This document shows, one piece after another, positions 24,804 through 37,568 of a DNA stretch of 64,000 bases. Made by a program: the position numbers and the translations under genes. Origin of the DNA: Terfezia claveryi. Taxonomy: Eukaryota; Ascomycota; Pezizomycetes; Pezizales; Pezizaceae. The stretch covers positions 124,001-188,000 of the forward strand of contig WHUX01000034.1 of assembly GCA_015179025.1 (NCBI GenBank). Direction: 5' to 3'. Positions within the stretch are counted from its first letter, which is position 1. Each line of letters starts with the position of its first letter. A model generated the notes under the pieces. It ran no database searches. It saw only the letters and a program-made list of their open reading frames with translations, and was not told the DNA's origin.

Positions 24804-25804
24804 CTACGCTGCCCCAGCCTCCGCAAGTGGCACCTCCTCCCTCTTCTTCTGACACCCCGCACACTCACATTTCCCAGGAGGGCAAGAACACACATTGCCC
24901 TCATTCGCAGCACAAGTACACGCACTCTTCTCCTGCGCACTCTGCTTCTTCAACTCGGCCAGCCTCTTCGCCTCATTATGGATATCCACAACCTGCTTCG
25001 CCCCCGTAGCATAGAAATCCCTAATCTTCTTCCCTGTGGGGGTGTTGAGCGCTGTTTCGAAGTAGTGGGTGAGCGTGTTTTGGGTTTCCTTGAGCTTGTC
25101 CGTGACGCGGTATTGGGCGTCATAGTTTTTGGCCTTCTCGATGGCATGGAATTTCGCGTCGAGGGATTGCAGGAACGAGGTGAAGCGGGTTGAAATTCCG
25201 GCTTTTTGGTCGAGCTCAATACCTATAACGGAGGAGAAGGGTTGTGTGAGTACTGAAGTAATTAATGTGTGAAGACGAACATGAGACGCTTTGTGAACAA
25301 AATTCATGCTATTGGCCTTTTTTTCTCCCTTCATCAGAGGAGGGGGAGGAGAGTCCATGAGAAGTAGCACTTACCCTTCTGTAAAGCAGTGTCACCAACA
25401 GCATACCCCGCGCTCAGGTATTCAGCCAAGATGGCACTTTTCGGCTTATCCTCTTGTCTTGGACCCTGTTCACCGGCATATGTGGGGTCTGTGTCTGCAC
25501 CAAAAGTTGGCTCATCTTCGTTTGCACTGGTAGTTCGGCCACCGGCGATTTCGTCGAGGGTATGGGCGGCTTCGACGTGCACGTTATTTCCACCGAGGCG
25601 GGTTTGGTCGAGGAGAAGGGCGGTCTTGGCGGCAGAGCTACGCTCGAAGGTTACGGTTGCGGATTGGGGTGCACCGGGGTCAGCAGAGGTGGGGGAGAGG
25701 GAGAGTTTGCTGATTTTGCCACAGAATGAGAAGAAGTCTCTGAGCTCCTGAGGGGTGGTGGCGGGGGAGATGTTTGAGACGTGGACGGTGGTGGTTTCGG
25801 GCAT
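24804..25804 (-). CDS. Vip1-like RRM protein with cysteine-rich tail
   Basis: Two exons (25804-25375 and 25222-24804; intron 152 nt, GTAAGT donor) give 282 residues. An RNA-recognition motif occupies about residues 4-80, with TVHVSNISP as the RNP2-like strand and QSATVTFERSSAAKTAL as the RNP1-like strand. The middle is helical and resembles the fungal Vip1 family (linked to the actin cytoskeleton by annotation). The last 40 residues contain seven cysteines spaced C-x-C-x7-C-x-C-x4-C-x-C-x2-C, close to the pattern of the metallothioneins at 11226 and 12438. Metal binding by this tail is an inference. Confidence 0.85.
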
Positions 25805-26817
25805 GGCTGCGATTTGGAGGGTATGGGAATGTATGGGAATGTAAGTGATATGCCTTGACCAGGTATGCGTAAAAGCGAGGTTTATACGGTATGGAGGATG
25901 GAGGATGATTGTATTCTTGTAGTCTGGTGAGTATTCTTGTAGCTTCAGAGGTAGGGCGGAGAGGGGGCAATCAATCGTCATATATAACCAGACCCTCATA
26001 CGTATTCCCCGCCCTCTCCATTCTAGCAGCATCTATCTAGGTAGGTAGGTAGCTATCCACCAAAGCCGGCCACACACACACACGCTCACGCACGCCAAAC
26101 GGCAGCCCTCTACGTTGCCTTGGTTTCTTGGGGGCCATTTCCCTGCGTCGATTCCCTTTGGGTGGGGCGCACATCAAAGCCGTTTCTTGGGCTCTGTGAT
26201 GTCATCCGACCGCCGCTGCAGCTCATCCGTGTGGCTGCATGTCAGGTTTATCAACTGACTGTGAACGATGACTTAGGGACGCCCTGGTTCTTGTCTCGGA
26301 AACATGTGAAAGGGAAACTAGGGTGAGTCAGGTATTCTCCAGCCAGACAGGCCCCCAGCTTCACGAGAAATCGATCACACCGATCTGTATTCTAAGTGAG
26401 TTGGGCAAATTTGTCACAGTAGGTTACAGTGGTGTGGTGGACTGCCATATGCATATTCGCACTCGATATATACCAATTGACATGTCTTGAATTTTTGTCC
26501 CCAACCAAACAAAGAAAATAAAAGGAACCCGATGAAAAATTGTAAATAACAGGAACAATGAAAGCCAAAGGGAAAATACACAATTATGACAAAGTGAAAA
26601 CTCCCTTACCCCGCCATACCGACCAAATCCGCACAGTGAGAAATAAGCCCGCAAGTATCCACTTCCCGAGATGGTGGCAGGGGTTTTTATTCCCCCTTGT
26701 CCCAAATTCTGTTTTCGTAGACCTTGATTTAACTTTTTTGTATTCACGTGGTTGGTATTTTCCAGTACACCCGACCCGAACATTCTATCGCCAGACCCAA
26801 CAGGCTCTTCACCCCGT
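25805..26817. other. Intergenic
   Basis: Between the Vip1-like gene (promoter on this side) and the 3' end of the eL13 gene. It contains a short (TAGG)n stretch near 26037-26051 and a CA repeat near 26071-26082. No coding region is supported. Confidence 0.5.
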
Positions 26818-27730
26818 TTACTTCTTAGCAGCAGCCTCCGCATCAGCCTTCTCAGCTTGCCTCTTCGCCCTCTTTCCAGCTAGCCTGTGGATGCTCCTGG
26901 CAGTCCTGAGCTCCCTGTACTTAGATGGGGCATCCTTCTCCTCAGCGGTAATCTTGCGCTCAGTGACGGCATCGGCATATGGAGCAATGGGGAAGGTCGA
27001 GGGAATGACGGTCTGGGTAGCGGCAGCGAGGTCCTCAGCGCTGGAGTCACCCTTCTTTGCCTTGCCAGACTTGCGAGGGAAGAGGATGAGTTTCGAGCTG
27101 TAGGCCTGGAGACGCTCGACGTTGGCAGTGAAGGTTGGGACGGAGTGGTTGACACGGCGGTGGTCGACGGATATACCGATGGTGCGGGCAAAAGCAGGGG
27201 CGATCTTAGCAGCCTGTACATCATTGATTTAGCATCCACCTAGCCCCCGGGGTATTTCATATCCTTCCGTACCTTTAGCTCCTCCAAGGTGAAACCCCTG
27301 CCGGCACGGACACGGCGGTTGTACTTGATGCTTGGGCATCGGACAACTGGCCTCAACTTGTCGACGGGGCGGGGGGCAACGGCAGCAGCCTTGGTGATCC
27401 TGGCATTCCCCCTGCGGAGCTTACGGCCGGGCTGGTCGAAGTGAGTGCGGACGCGAGTCTGCCACTGCTTTCGGAAATGGTTGTTTGGGATTTGCTGCGG
27501 CGTTGAAAATTGACGTTAGTGACAATTTTAATAACCCAAGTTCAACGGCAAGCGACCGTCCAAATCGTCTAAGATTCCGGCTCTTGAATATCTCCTCCCC
27601 AAAGGCGTTATTCCTCTCCCATCTTGACCAACGTCCATCCAGCTTTGCCACCAATATCTGTACCTTGCACAAGTCCCAAATTTCCAAAAAATGAAATTTT
27701 GATAAGTACCTGATTGTGTTTGATGGCCAT
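26818..27730 (-). CDS. 60S ribosomal protein eL13
   Basis: Structural protein of the large cytosolic ribosomal subunit. Three exons (27730-27710, 27494-27273, 27213-26818) give 212 residues, normal for the family. The first exon codes only for MAIKHNQ and is followed by a 215-nt intron, the usual layout of fungal ribosomal protein genes. Diagnostic stretches are [40 protein letters not shown] and [14 protein letters not shown]. The C-terminus is Lys/Ala-rich, as usual. Confidence 0.95.
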
Positions 27731-28747
27731 TGCGTCGGTTGGGGAGTGTCGTAGTGGTTGGCCGTCAAGGGGTGGGTCGTCGTGTGTCGTGAATATCCGA
27801 TATTTTCTCCCCTCTTGGTGTCCTAATCACGATAGCGCCTCGTTTGTGTGAAAGCAGTCGTGGGCGCTAGGGTTAAGACGTGCGTGTGCCCTTATCAGAT
27901 CTTATATGCCAAGTCTGGTAAGGTGAGCTGGGAGCACGTGATATTGGATGTAAACTTCCCCCCTCAGTTCATCTCACCTCGCAATCGTATCTGTTCGCAA
28001 ATTCCCGATCCTCAGATAATGCACAATAATTCACATACCGGCATCACAACGTTCAATCCATCACGATGCTCCCAATAATTCCAAAGACCATGTGTCGTCC
28101 GTCTGGAAGTCCTTCCCGTGTAGCAGGTATCAACAGGGAACCAAAGCCTGCACCCTTTGCTAAACACTGTATAAAAGGCGAGCTCACAAACCTCAAGCCA
28201 CTCTCTTTTCTCGGGGACCAAATTCCAATGGCCCACATGACATATCGCTAGCCACCACCCAAACACCCTTGCCGGCGGGTCCACAAGTTCCACAAGTTCC
28301 ACAAATGCGAAAGAGTATGTGTACGTAAATGAGAAAGCTAAATGTTCATTTAATTCGTTAATTGGAAATGGAAGAGCGTCGCCGCTTGTCGCCGTGACGG
28401 GCGGAAGTACGGATATAATACCCCACCTTTGCACCAGTTTAAAATTGTACTTCAGTAGCAACTGGGCGTGGACTTTTTATATCGCATCTCTACTGCCTGT
28501 GTGTTTCACGTTCTGATTTGCGGGTTGCTATTGGGGAATTGAGCGAGGGGTGAGATAAATTAATTTTTTTGGCGACTATGAGTCAGGGCCGAGGCAGGAT
28601 ACAGAAGCTTAAATGTTTAATATTAAAGTTGCGTGGGATCCTCCGTTTACAGCAGCTTACCGGCACCTGGACGAGAAGCTGTAGCTTTGGAATTTTTAGC
28701 ACTCGATCAACTATCTTCATACCCCATAACCCCGCCCACCTTTCAAC
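27731..28747. other. Divergent promoter region
   Basis: About 1 kb between the divergently transcribed eL13 and DAHP synthase genes. A triple repeat CCACAAGTT lies at about 28279-28305. A 149-codon minus-strand reading frame (28012-28461) has no family motif and falls in a promoter region, so it is not called. Confidence 0.5.
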
Positions 28748-30212
<1,465 letters not shown>

Positions 30213-30419
30213 AGCGAGTTGAAGCTGGGGGTGTTTTGTTTGGGATATCTTTCTATCGTACTTCCCTTTGCGGCTTCCTTAGAGTGAAGAAATATATAGC
30301 CTGTGTTATGTGGCAGGAGTAAAATAATTGGGGGTGTTTGTTGTGTGCTCTGGAAAGTGATATTATGATACTTTTGGGTATTTTTGAATAAATATGTTGA
30401 GGAAAGAAGCAATGCGGAT

Positions 30420-30434
30420 CAAAAAAAAAAAAAA
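30420..30434. repeat. Poly-A run
   Basis: A run of 14 A lies in the short gap between the convergent DAHP synthase and RCC1-repeat genes. Confidence 0.8.
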
Positions 30435-30639
30435 CTGCTAGCACAAATATAAACAGAATGAGGGGAAATCCTGTCAGCGCCGCTTCTAGCCGTGCCAGAT
30501 CTAGCTTTATCTATCATGTAAGAAAATTGATTAAACTGAAATTAATCACGTTGTATTGATAGGGTGTATGAACGCTGCTGCGTTGGGTATATATATATGC
30601 CTTATAACAATATAATTATATGGTACAGTTCCTCACTCT

Positions 30640-31818
30640 CTACTCCCAATCAACCCAAACCCAACTCGTCGCGCAGCCTGCCCCAATACACCTAATCCTC
30701 GCTTTCTTACCTTCACCCCCGGGGATCTCAACCTCCCTCAGCGGAACTACAGTCCTATCCCCCTCCACATCCCCACAATTCCCATGCTCGCCCCAGCCCC
30801 ATGCAACTAGCTTCTCTCGCCCATCCTCTTCTAACACAGCAATGACATGCTCGCTTCCCACAGCCATCATTTTAACCCCAGTTAGCCCCTTGGGCGGGAA
30901 TCGGCCGTTATCACTTCTTCCCCAGGCAACGATCTTACCAGTGTCTTTGAGAATGTAGACCCCGTTCCAGGAGGCTTGGATATCTACGTATCCTAGGCAA
31001 GATGGGGGCATCTGCTCATAGACCTTCCACTTTGTTGTTGGTAAGCCTAGATGGGCTAGTCGATCTCCGGATGAGGAGATGAGGAAGGTGGATTCTTGGG
31101 TACATACTGCCTTAGCTACCGGGAAGGGATCTGTGGGGAATGGTGATATTGTTCTTGGGATAGTAGTGGTCTTGGGGACGGGGATAGGGTCGTTTTTGGG
31201 GTGGTGGAGTTGATGCTTCCGAGAGGCGCCCCAGCCAAAGCAGCTTCCGTCGTTGAGGACGGCAATGACATGCATAATAGAGGAGGCAAGAGATATAACG
31301 CATGTGCCTTCTGGAGGGAAGTTGGGGATCTGATGGATTGTCGTCCCGGGGATCGCTGGGGTGGGGATATCTCTTAACTGCGGAACAGTGGTTAACATTC
31401 CGGACCCGAGGCCAAGTTCGCCTTTAGCTCCTGTTCCGCAAGCGAATACTCTCTTCCCATCCTTCGTAGCGAGGATAGTGAATTCCCACCCAGCGGTGAT
31501 GAAGCCCCATTGTGTCGATTCGGGGGAGGGGTTAGTGATTCCTTCTGGCGGGGGGGGATTGGGAAGGCGGTGGAATGCGCCGAGAGAGTGGCTGCGGTCA
31601 GCGAAGCCGCATTGCCCAGAGTTGTTGAGGCCACAGGAGTATGCTTCGCCGGTGGGAAAGAGGAGGAGTGTGTGATTCGCACCGGGAATGATGGATGATG
31701 GTGGGGAGGAGGGGGGAGGGGGAAGGTGGAATTTGCAGAGGGTGGGGATCGAGACGTCGGTGGTGCGGTCGAGGGAGAGCTGGGAGTTGCCGTTGGAGCC
31801 GAAGGAGTACAGGGGCAT
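30640..31818 (-). CDS. RCC1-repeat protein, ATS1-like
   Basis: A single uninterrupted frame of 392 residues with RCC1-type repeats that form a beta-propeller: YSFGSNGNSQLS, YSCGLNNSGQCGF, FACGTGAKGELGLGSG, CFGWGASRKHQL, IVAWGRSDNGRFP and VAWGWGEHGNCG. Size and repeat number are close to yeast Ats1, which works with the elongator/diphthamide pathway, rather than to the nuclear exchange factor RCC1. Assignment within the superfamily is tentative. It is convergent with the DAHP synthase gene (stops 427 bp apart). Confidence 0.8.
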   Translation of the reverse strand: MPLYSFGSNGNSQLSLDRTTDVSIPTLCKFHLPPPPSSPPSSIIPGANHTLLLFPTGEAYSCGLNNSGQCGFADRSHSLGAFHRLPNPPPPEGITNPSPESTQWGFITAGWEFTILATKDGKRVFACGTGAKGELGLGSGMLTTVPQLRDIPTPAIPGTTIHQIPNFPPEGTCVISLASSIMHVIAVLNDGSCFGWGASRKHQLHHPKNDPIPVPKTTTIPRTISPFPTDPFPVAKAVCTQESTFLISSSGDRLAHLGLPTTKWKVYEQMPPSCLGYVDIQASWNGVYILKDTGKIVAWGRSDNGRFPPKGLTGVKMMAVGSEHVIAVLEEDGREKLVAWGWGEHGNCGDVEGDRTVVPLREVEIPGGEGKKARIRCIGAGCATSWVWVDWE

Positions 31819-32016
31819 GGTGCAGCAGGGGAGATGGGCAGTTAAATGTCAGAGGAAACGAACACCTATGAATTTAGAAATTCAAATTACTTATTAGTAG
31901 GACAAATTGTAGTCTGGGCGGATAAACTGCATCGCCTGGTTGAAATCCTCTCGCAAAAGTCATCGGATTGTATAGGGCTCATCAAAGGTTGGTTCTCAGC
32001 AAGATGACTTGATCAG

Positions 32017-32045
32017 ATACGATAAGATAAGATAAGATAAGATTA
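32017..32045. repeat. (GATAA)n repeat, possible GATA-factor cluster
   Basis: Four to five copies of GATAAG in direct succession lie between the divergent RCC1-repeat and uS9 genes, about 200 bp from either start codon. GATAAG is the fungal GATA-factor core (AreA/WC type). Whether it is used is unknown, as it may be a simple microsatellite. Confidence 0.5.
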
Positions 32046-32229
32046 GGTCTAGGGCATACCCTAAGTGTGCCGTCTTGGCCATCCCACTACTGGCCTCAAC
32101 ACCAATTGATACACGTACTAGGTGAAAATAATTCGCACCATAATATCGAATCGACGACAGACGAACCCCCCAGCGAACCCCACCTAACGCCGACCGACCG
32201 ACCGTCCGATCGACCTCACACCCGCAATC

Positions 32230-33079
32230 ATGTCTACCCCTGCCCAAACCCAGAGCGTTCAGTGCTTCGGCAAGAAGAAGACGGGTATGGAGATTCCTTG
32301 TTTATTGAATTTAAGTTTGGTTCGAAAAAGGAAGGAAGAGAATTGAGAAATGGGGGGAATACGGTGCGGAGAAATTTATATGTGAGAAGGAAATGTTGAA
32401 CCTATACGAACGAGACTGGGGCATGGAATTTCACCAGACGGGGAACTTATGAACCTATGTGTTATTGTAATCAAGGGACTAGATCGGCTAATATGTATCT
32501 TTCTCTTGTTTAGCCACCGCCGTCGCCCACTGCAAGGTTCGCAATACATGCTGAAGGAATTGAGGAAAGGATCAGGAGCATGGCTGACTCTCAATCCAAT
32601 AACTAGGCCGGCCGTGGTCTCATCAAGGTCAACGGATCTCCCCTTGCTCTCGTGAAGCCGGAGGTCCTCCGATTCAAGGTCTACGAGCCTCTCCTTATTG
32701 TCGGACTTGACAAGTTCGCCAACGTCGATATTCGTGTCCGTGTCACTGGTGGTGGTCACACTTCCCAGGTGTATGCTATTCGTCAAGGTAAGGAGATTAC
32801 ACCTACCAGCTTTGATCAGCCCCTGTGTTACACTCGTGCACAACAGGGAGGCAAGCGCAGGATTAGCATCAGCAATATATGCTAATTCTTACAACAGCCA
32901 TCGCCAAATCCCTCGTCGCCTACTACCAGAAGTACGTCGATGAGCACTCCAAGAACCAGCTTAAGCAAGCCTTGACCCAATACGACCGCACCCTCCTCGT
33001 GGCCGACAACAGGCGGTGCGAGCCAAAGAAGTTCGGTGGTCCAGGTGCCCGTGCCAGGTACCAAAAGTCTTACCGTTAA
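32230..33079 (+). CDS. 40S ribosomal protein uS9 (S16)
   Basis: Small-subunit ribosomal protein. Four exons (32230-32284, 32514-32536, 32607-32787, 32898-33079) give 146 residues. The second exon is only 23 nt. Diagnostic sequence: [59 protein letters not shown] and the C-terminal [20 protein letters not shown] followed by YR, whose conserved tail contacts tRNA in the P site. All introns are GT-AG. Confidence 0.95.
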
Positions 33080-34305
33080 ACAACTCAAACTACGAATCAA
33101 AAGAATCCTTGTTTCATTCTTTGGGTTTCCATTTGGCCTTGTTGTTTATTCGAATCTCATTACATCTTTCTCATACAATCCACCATCATCACTCTCATAT
33201 CCACCCTTCTTCAAATGCTGCCGTAGGACCCCAAAACCCACAACCCTACGGTCTCTTGCTTCTATTGCCCCACATAGGGTGTGGGGGCGTGGGTGAGCTG
33301 TGCAGTAGAGAGAGAGGTGTGTGTGTGTTTCATAATATCGCCGGATTAGGGCCTTTGTTCCTTTTCATCAAATTAAATCTGGTTCTACTGGCATGGGGTT
33401 TTTGTGTTTGCTCTTCAGTGTTGGTTTTGTCTGGTTTTTCGGGTAGCAAAAATATACAGTATATACAAAAGGATCTTGGGCCATGATCGACACGATACAC
33501 AATACACATGATTCGCGTTCATCTGTGAATTGTGATGGGGCATTTACCCTCAAATGACGTAGGTGGAGACCAAATGTAAATACTTCCCAATCAGTTGTAA
33601 TTTATATTTGTGATCTCTTGAATTGTCCATCCTACAACCCCCTCTGCTCACTTCAGCACTGTAGAATATCTTACAAAACCACGCTCTCGGGCTCCAAGCA
33701 AAGTGCTCCTAGATATCTCACATCGCTATTGGTCCAGTGAGACTGGAGAGTACCACACATATATTCTGTTCGATTACCTCGGCCGCTATCAACCCTCGAG
33801 ACTCAGACGATATCTCAGATACCTCACACTGTGCTATTTTGTTTGGGGAAACATCATTTAAATCAACTATGACTTGTAATATACACCGCTCCTGAACATT
33901 TGGTTCAATGATTAACATCACGTTGATACTGATATTATAGTTTCCCACTACACCTAGATCTACTTCAGGCCCACATCTTCACTATCAGCTCGAAATACTA
34001 ATATTGTGTTCGAAGAATGTAGAGTTGGTACCCTGCCTTCTCATATATCCCGAAGAAAGCCCATGAGGTGAGGTGTTACCCATTATTGGATGGGGCTGTT
34101 ACAAGTACCTAACCAGTCCTGTAGATCTCCTTCGATAGCCGAGGAATATGCAAAGTAACATCTCCATTCAAGAGCCAAATTTGTGTTCAAACTCAAACTC
34201 ATCAGCTCATAACAACGCTATCTATACTATTAACAAACAGCAGTTCATTATCGTGATCGTGGAAGTTATCCCGCGTTTAGATACGCACAGGGTACGTTAA
34301 TTGCA
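33080..34305. other. Intergenic
   Basis: Contains the 3' untranslated region of the uS9 gene and the promoter of the membrane-protein gene at 34306. No other gene is supported. Confidence 0.5.
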
Positions 34306-36351
34306 ATGACATCTCTGGGGGCTCCCCCACCTTCCCCTCCTTTGGACCCTACTCCTCCTCCAGCTGCTCCTCCAGTGTATCCTCTTCCAACATCCACAGC
34401 CCGTCAAAACTTTATCCTAGCCCTGCGATACGTGGTCTCTCAGAAAGAATACGCCGCTCTTCGAAAAATACTCAAATTCCGAGCACCGAGCGCTATTTCC
34501 AGCTCAGTCCCACCCCGGAGAGAATTTGATGCTGTGATAAAGCAAGCCGCTGCCCGGAGCAGTGTGAGGAGTGTAGAGCTTGGAGAAACAACTCAACATG
34601 TGGAGGATTATGATTTTCTACCGAGTGCGACAAGGGCTGCTGTTAGAGCTTTCTTGTTGACAAGAGTAGGATTGACAGTCTGGAGTGCTATTGAAACATT
34701 CCTAGAGAAAAGGAAGGGCATAATGTGAGTTACCTGTTATCATTGCCCATGGACTTGAAATGGCCGACTCATCTTTGGGCAGTGTCTCCCACCATAAGCA
34801 TCGACGGTTCCGGTCCCCTGCGACCCGGACTGCACTCTCCCTCGCCCTCCTGGTTTTTCTCCACCGACTCCTCTCTCGTTTCTTTACAACATTACGGTCG
34901 AACCTACTCCTTCCAAGCGCTCGTACATTCCGCAAGAGGCACCCTAAAACAACAAGGCTCCTCACATCGAGAATCTCACCAGCCTTGGGTGCGAGTTTAG
35001 CTGGTCTTGCTCTCGCAGTTCACCCAGAAGGAGAGGCGAGGAACGGGGTTGCGGTGTGGGTTGTATGTAAAGCTCTGGAATATGCATTCAATCTAGCAGA
35101 GGGGAGGCAGCTATGGGGAGAAAGACCTTGGGTACGTACATTTTCCCTAAATATCATGGTAGAAATAGTATGGCTAACATGAGACGATATCCTATGGGTA
35201 GTGGCTCGGAAGCTGGCTTCTCTTCCCATTATCTCAGGCACAAATCTTCCACGCATTGATTTTTGATAGGGAAACTCTCCCTGATGGGCCTAAGAAATTC
35301 TTCCTCAATTTCTCAGGAGACTACATCCCCACTCGACCAGAAACGTACCCTGCCCGTCTCCGATGGCCCTCTACCGATGATGTTCTCGATGGGGTAGCTA
35401 ATATCGCGAACCTCCACTATCCGTGCGTCCCCCTTCCATTCAGAATTCAGGTTAAGTGAAAGTTGAAGCTAACATCTTCCCTCATTATCTAGGAAATTCA
35501 CCCCTCCCATCCTAAACCCCTCTTCAACGCTCCTTCCTCCCCCACTAACCTCCCTCTCTCCAATCACATCTACGGCCCATCCTCTCCATACACGTCTCCA
35601 TTGCGCACTCACCCATCCGTCAGAACCTTCCTGCCTAACAACATACATCACACACCTCCTCAACCAACTTCCTCGGCTATCTCGCTTCTTCTTCATCCTC
35701 TACCTCATCGCCGCTCTCCCTAAGATCCGCGTTTTAGCAAAAGCCCCATTCTCGAGTATGGGCCGGATTATCCGCAGCTCGGTCGCTAGTGCTGCCTTCA
35801 CCTCTGGGGTAGTGGGGACCAGCTGGGCTGGGTTGTGCGCTATGCAGAGGGTGTTACCTGGAAAGGCTGGAGCGGGGAGGGCTGGAGCGAGGGTATATCT
35901 CGCCGGAGCAGTGGGTGGGTTATGGGCATTCGTGCAGGCGTTTGGGTCGCCTGTTCCCCCAGGTGCGAGGAAGTTGACTACATCTACTACTGTGATTGAG
36001 GAGAAGGGAGATGGGGACGTTATTGTTACCACTGCCACGCGAGCCCCCGTGAGGAGGGGAACGAGTAGAGCTGCGTTTACGTATACAGCCCGGCTTGCGC
36101 TCGTGTCGTTGTGGAAGACGGGGGTGAAGAGAGGGTGGTGGAGGGGTGTGAAGAATGGGGATGTGGTGTTGTTTGTGTTGGGATTGGCTACTATGGGGGC
36201 AGTTTGGGAGGCAGGCGGGGAGGTGGGGGTGAATGAGGGCTATGTGAGGAAGGGGTTGGAAATCTTGAAGGGGGCAAAGAGGGCAAAGGAGGCAGTGGTG
36301 GATGATAGGGTTGAGCCGGTGAAGGGGGGGGAGAAGAGAAAGGCTGCGTAG
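34306..36351 (+). CDS. TMEM135-like multi-span membrane protein
   Basis: Four exons (34306-34724, 34783-35131, 35202-35422, 35493-36351) join in frame to give 615 residues. The N-terminus is proline-rich, then hydrophobic segments alternate with charged loops. The stretch WLGSWLLFPLSQAQIFHALIFDRETLPDG and the segments FFFILYLIAALPKIRV and SAAFTSGVVGTSWAGLCAMQ match a widespread fungal family related to the N-terminal half of TMEM135 (peroxisome/mitochondria associated). Part of the fourth exon looked frameshifted at first but reads through correctly when phased from the acceptor at 35492. Function in fungi is unclear. The extreme C-terminus is Lys/Glu-rich. Confidence 0.75.
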
Positions 36352-36962
36352 GTGGGTGTGGAGTGGTGAGGGGAGGGGGTAGCTGAGGGTAATTATTGAT
36401 TGATTTAAATTATTGATGTTGGGCGTTTCGAAGCAAACTGATTCTTGAACGCGGAGTTGAGAGGGGGAAGTTGAGCTTTGTGGAAAATTTAGCCCTTTTT
36501 TTTCTTTCCTTTTCCTTTTTCTATTTTATTTTGTTTACTTCCTAGCCTAGTGTAGTAGCTATTAGTAACTTTGTAGTTTGATTATTATTTTTTTATTTGG
36601 TCATGTTCTAGAAAAGAAACCTACTCCATACATTATGTTACTTTTGTAGTAGTATTAGCCCACTCACCCCTATCATGCATCTTATCTCCCTTGTTAGGCT
36701 TCAGCACGGTGGTGTGTATCTTTCTAGTAGCAGTCTAGTTTTGCATCCTCAATCCCAGAGTAAATAAGCGTGTGTTATGTTTCCTCAGAAAGGCTCCCCG
36801 CGGGCGAGTTCGATTATATAGATCAAAGTACCTATTACCCACAAAGACTGTTTACCAGGACGAGGAAGAGGAGATGAAGGGAAAACTATCTTGAGATTAT
36901 TTCCCAGATCTACTACTACTACTGCTACTACTACTACCACTACTACTACCACACCATCACCG

Positions 36963-37004
<42 letters not shown>

Positions 37005-37568
37005 GTAGTAGTATACTTATTCCTACATAAAACACCAAACACAACCACAGATACTACTGGTCTAGAACTTCAACTTCCTTTTCTATCCATTCCATGCACA
37101 AATGTAATCTACCACCAGAACCTCAACAAAATATTCGAATATCCATCCATCCACCATTAACTTAGTCTTCTCATCCAATCGCCCTGTTGAGTATCTAAAA
37201 ATCTATTCATCCATCTACTACCATGCATCAACTTGTCCTGTCCATCTCTCCTCCCTCACCAGTAGTTAATAGTAATGCCCCTCATAAAATCAAAAAAGCA
37301 AATGTTAATGGAAGCATAAGAATCCAGCTCCGCAATACATAGACGAGATCCACATAAACCAACAACCCAGGGCAAAATGCTAACCCAAGGAGAAGGAGAA
37401 TAGTAAGTGATGGTAAGAACTCGAAGACGTTCTGAATGCGGCCCAGCTGTTGATCGATGTCAACTACCTCAGATCCCATATCGCCTATATCTCTTTCATT
37501 CCTCCTTTCCCCTCAAGCACAGTGCTCGTTTTTACGGCCCGCAAGCATCCCCCACTCCAACCCAGGCA
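36352..37568. other. Intergenic with a trinucleotide microsatellite
   Basis: A convergent gap between the TMEM135-like gene and the Ubc6 gene. Apart from the microsatellite at 36906-37012 nothing stands out; the serine- and leucine-rich reading frames over the repeat are artefacts of it. Confidence 0.6.
36906..37012. repeat. (CTA)n / (TAC)n microsatellite
   Basis: About 35 mostly perfect CTA/ACT repeats, with an interruption (CACCATCACCG) at about 36950-36962, ending in TAGTAGTAG, which forms a small hairpin with the preceding CTA units. Confidence 0.9.

Noticed and set aside
28012..28461. 149-codon minus-strand reading frame between eL13 and DAHP synthase
   Set aside because: It lies in the shared promoter region, has no recognised motif and no good start context.
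35581..35760. Frameshift in the fourth exon of the TMEM135-like gene
   Set aside because: On re-reading from the acceptor at 35492 the frame is continuous through to 36351.
36891..37160. Leucine/threonine-rich and serine/valine-rich frames over the CTA repeat
   Set aside because: They are translations of a trinucleotide microsatellite.
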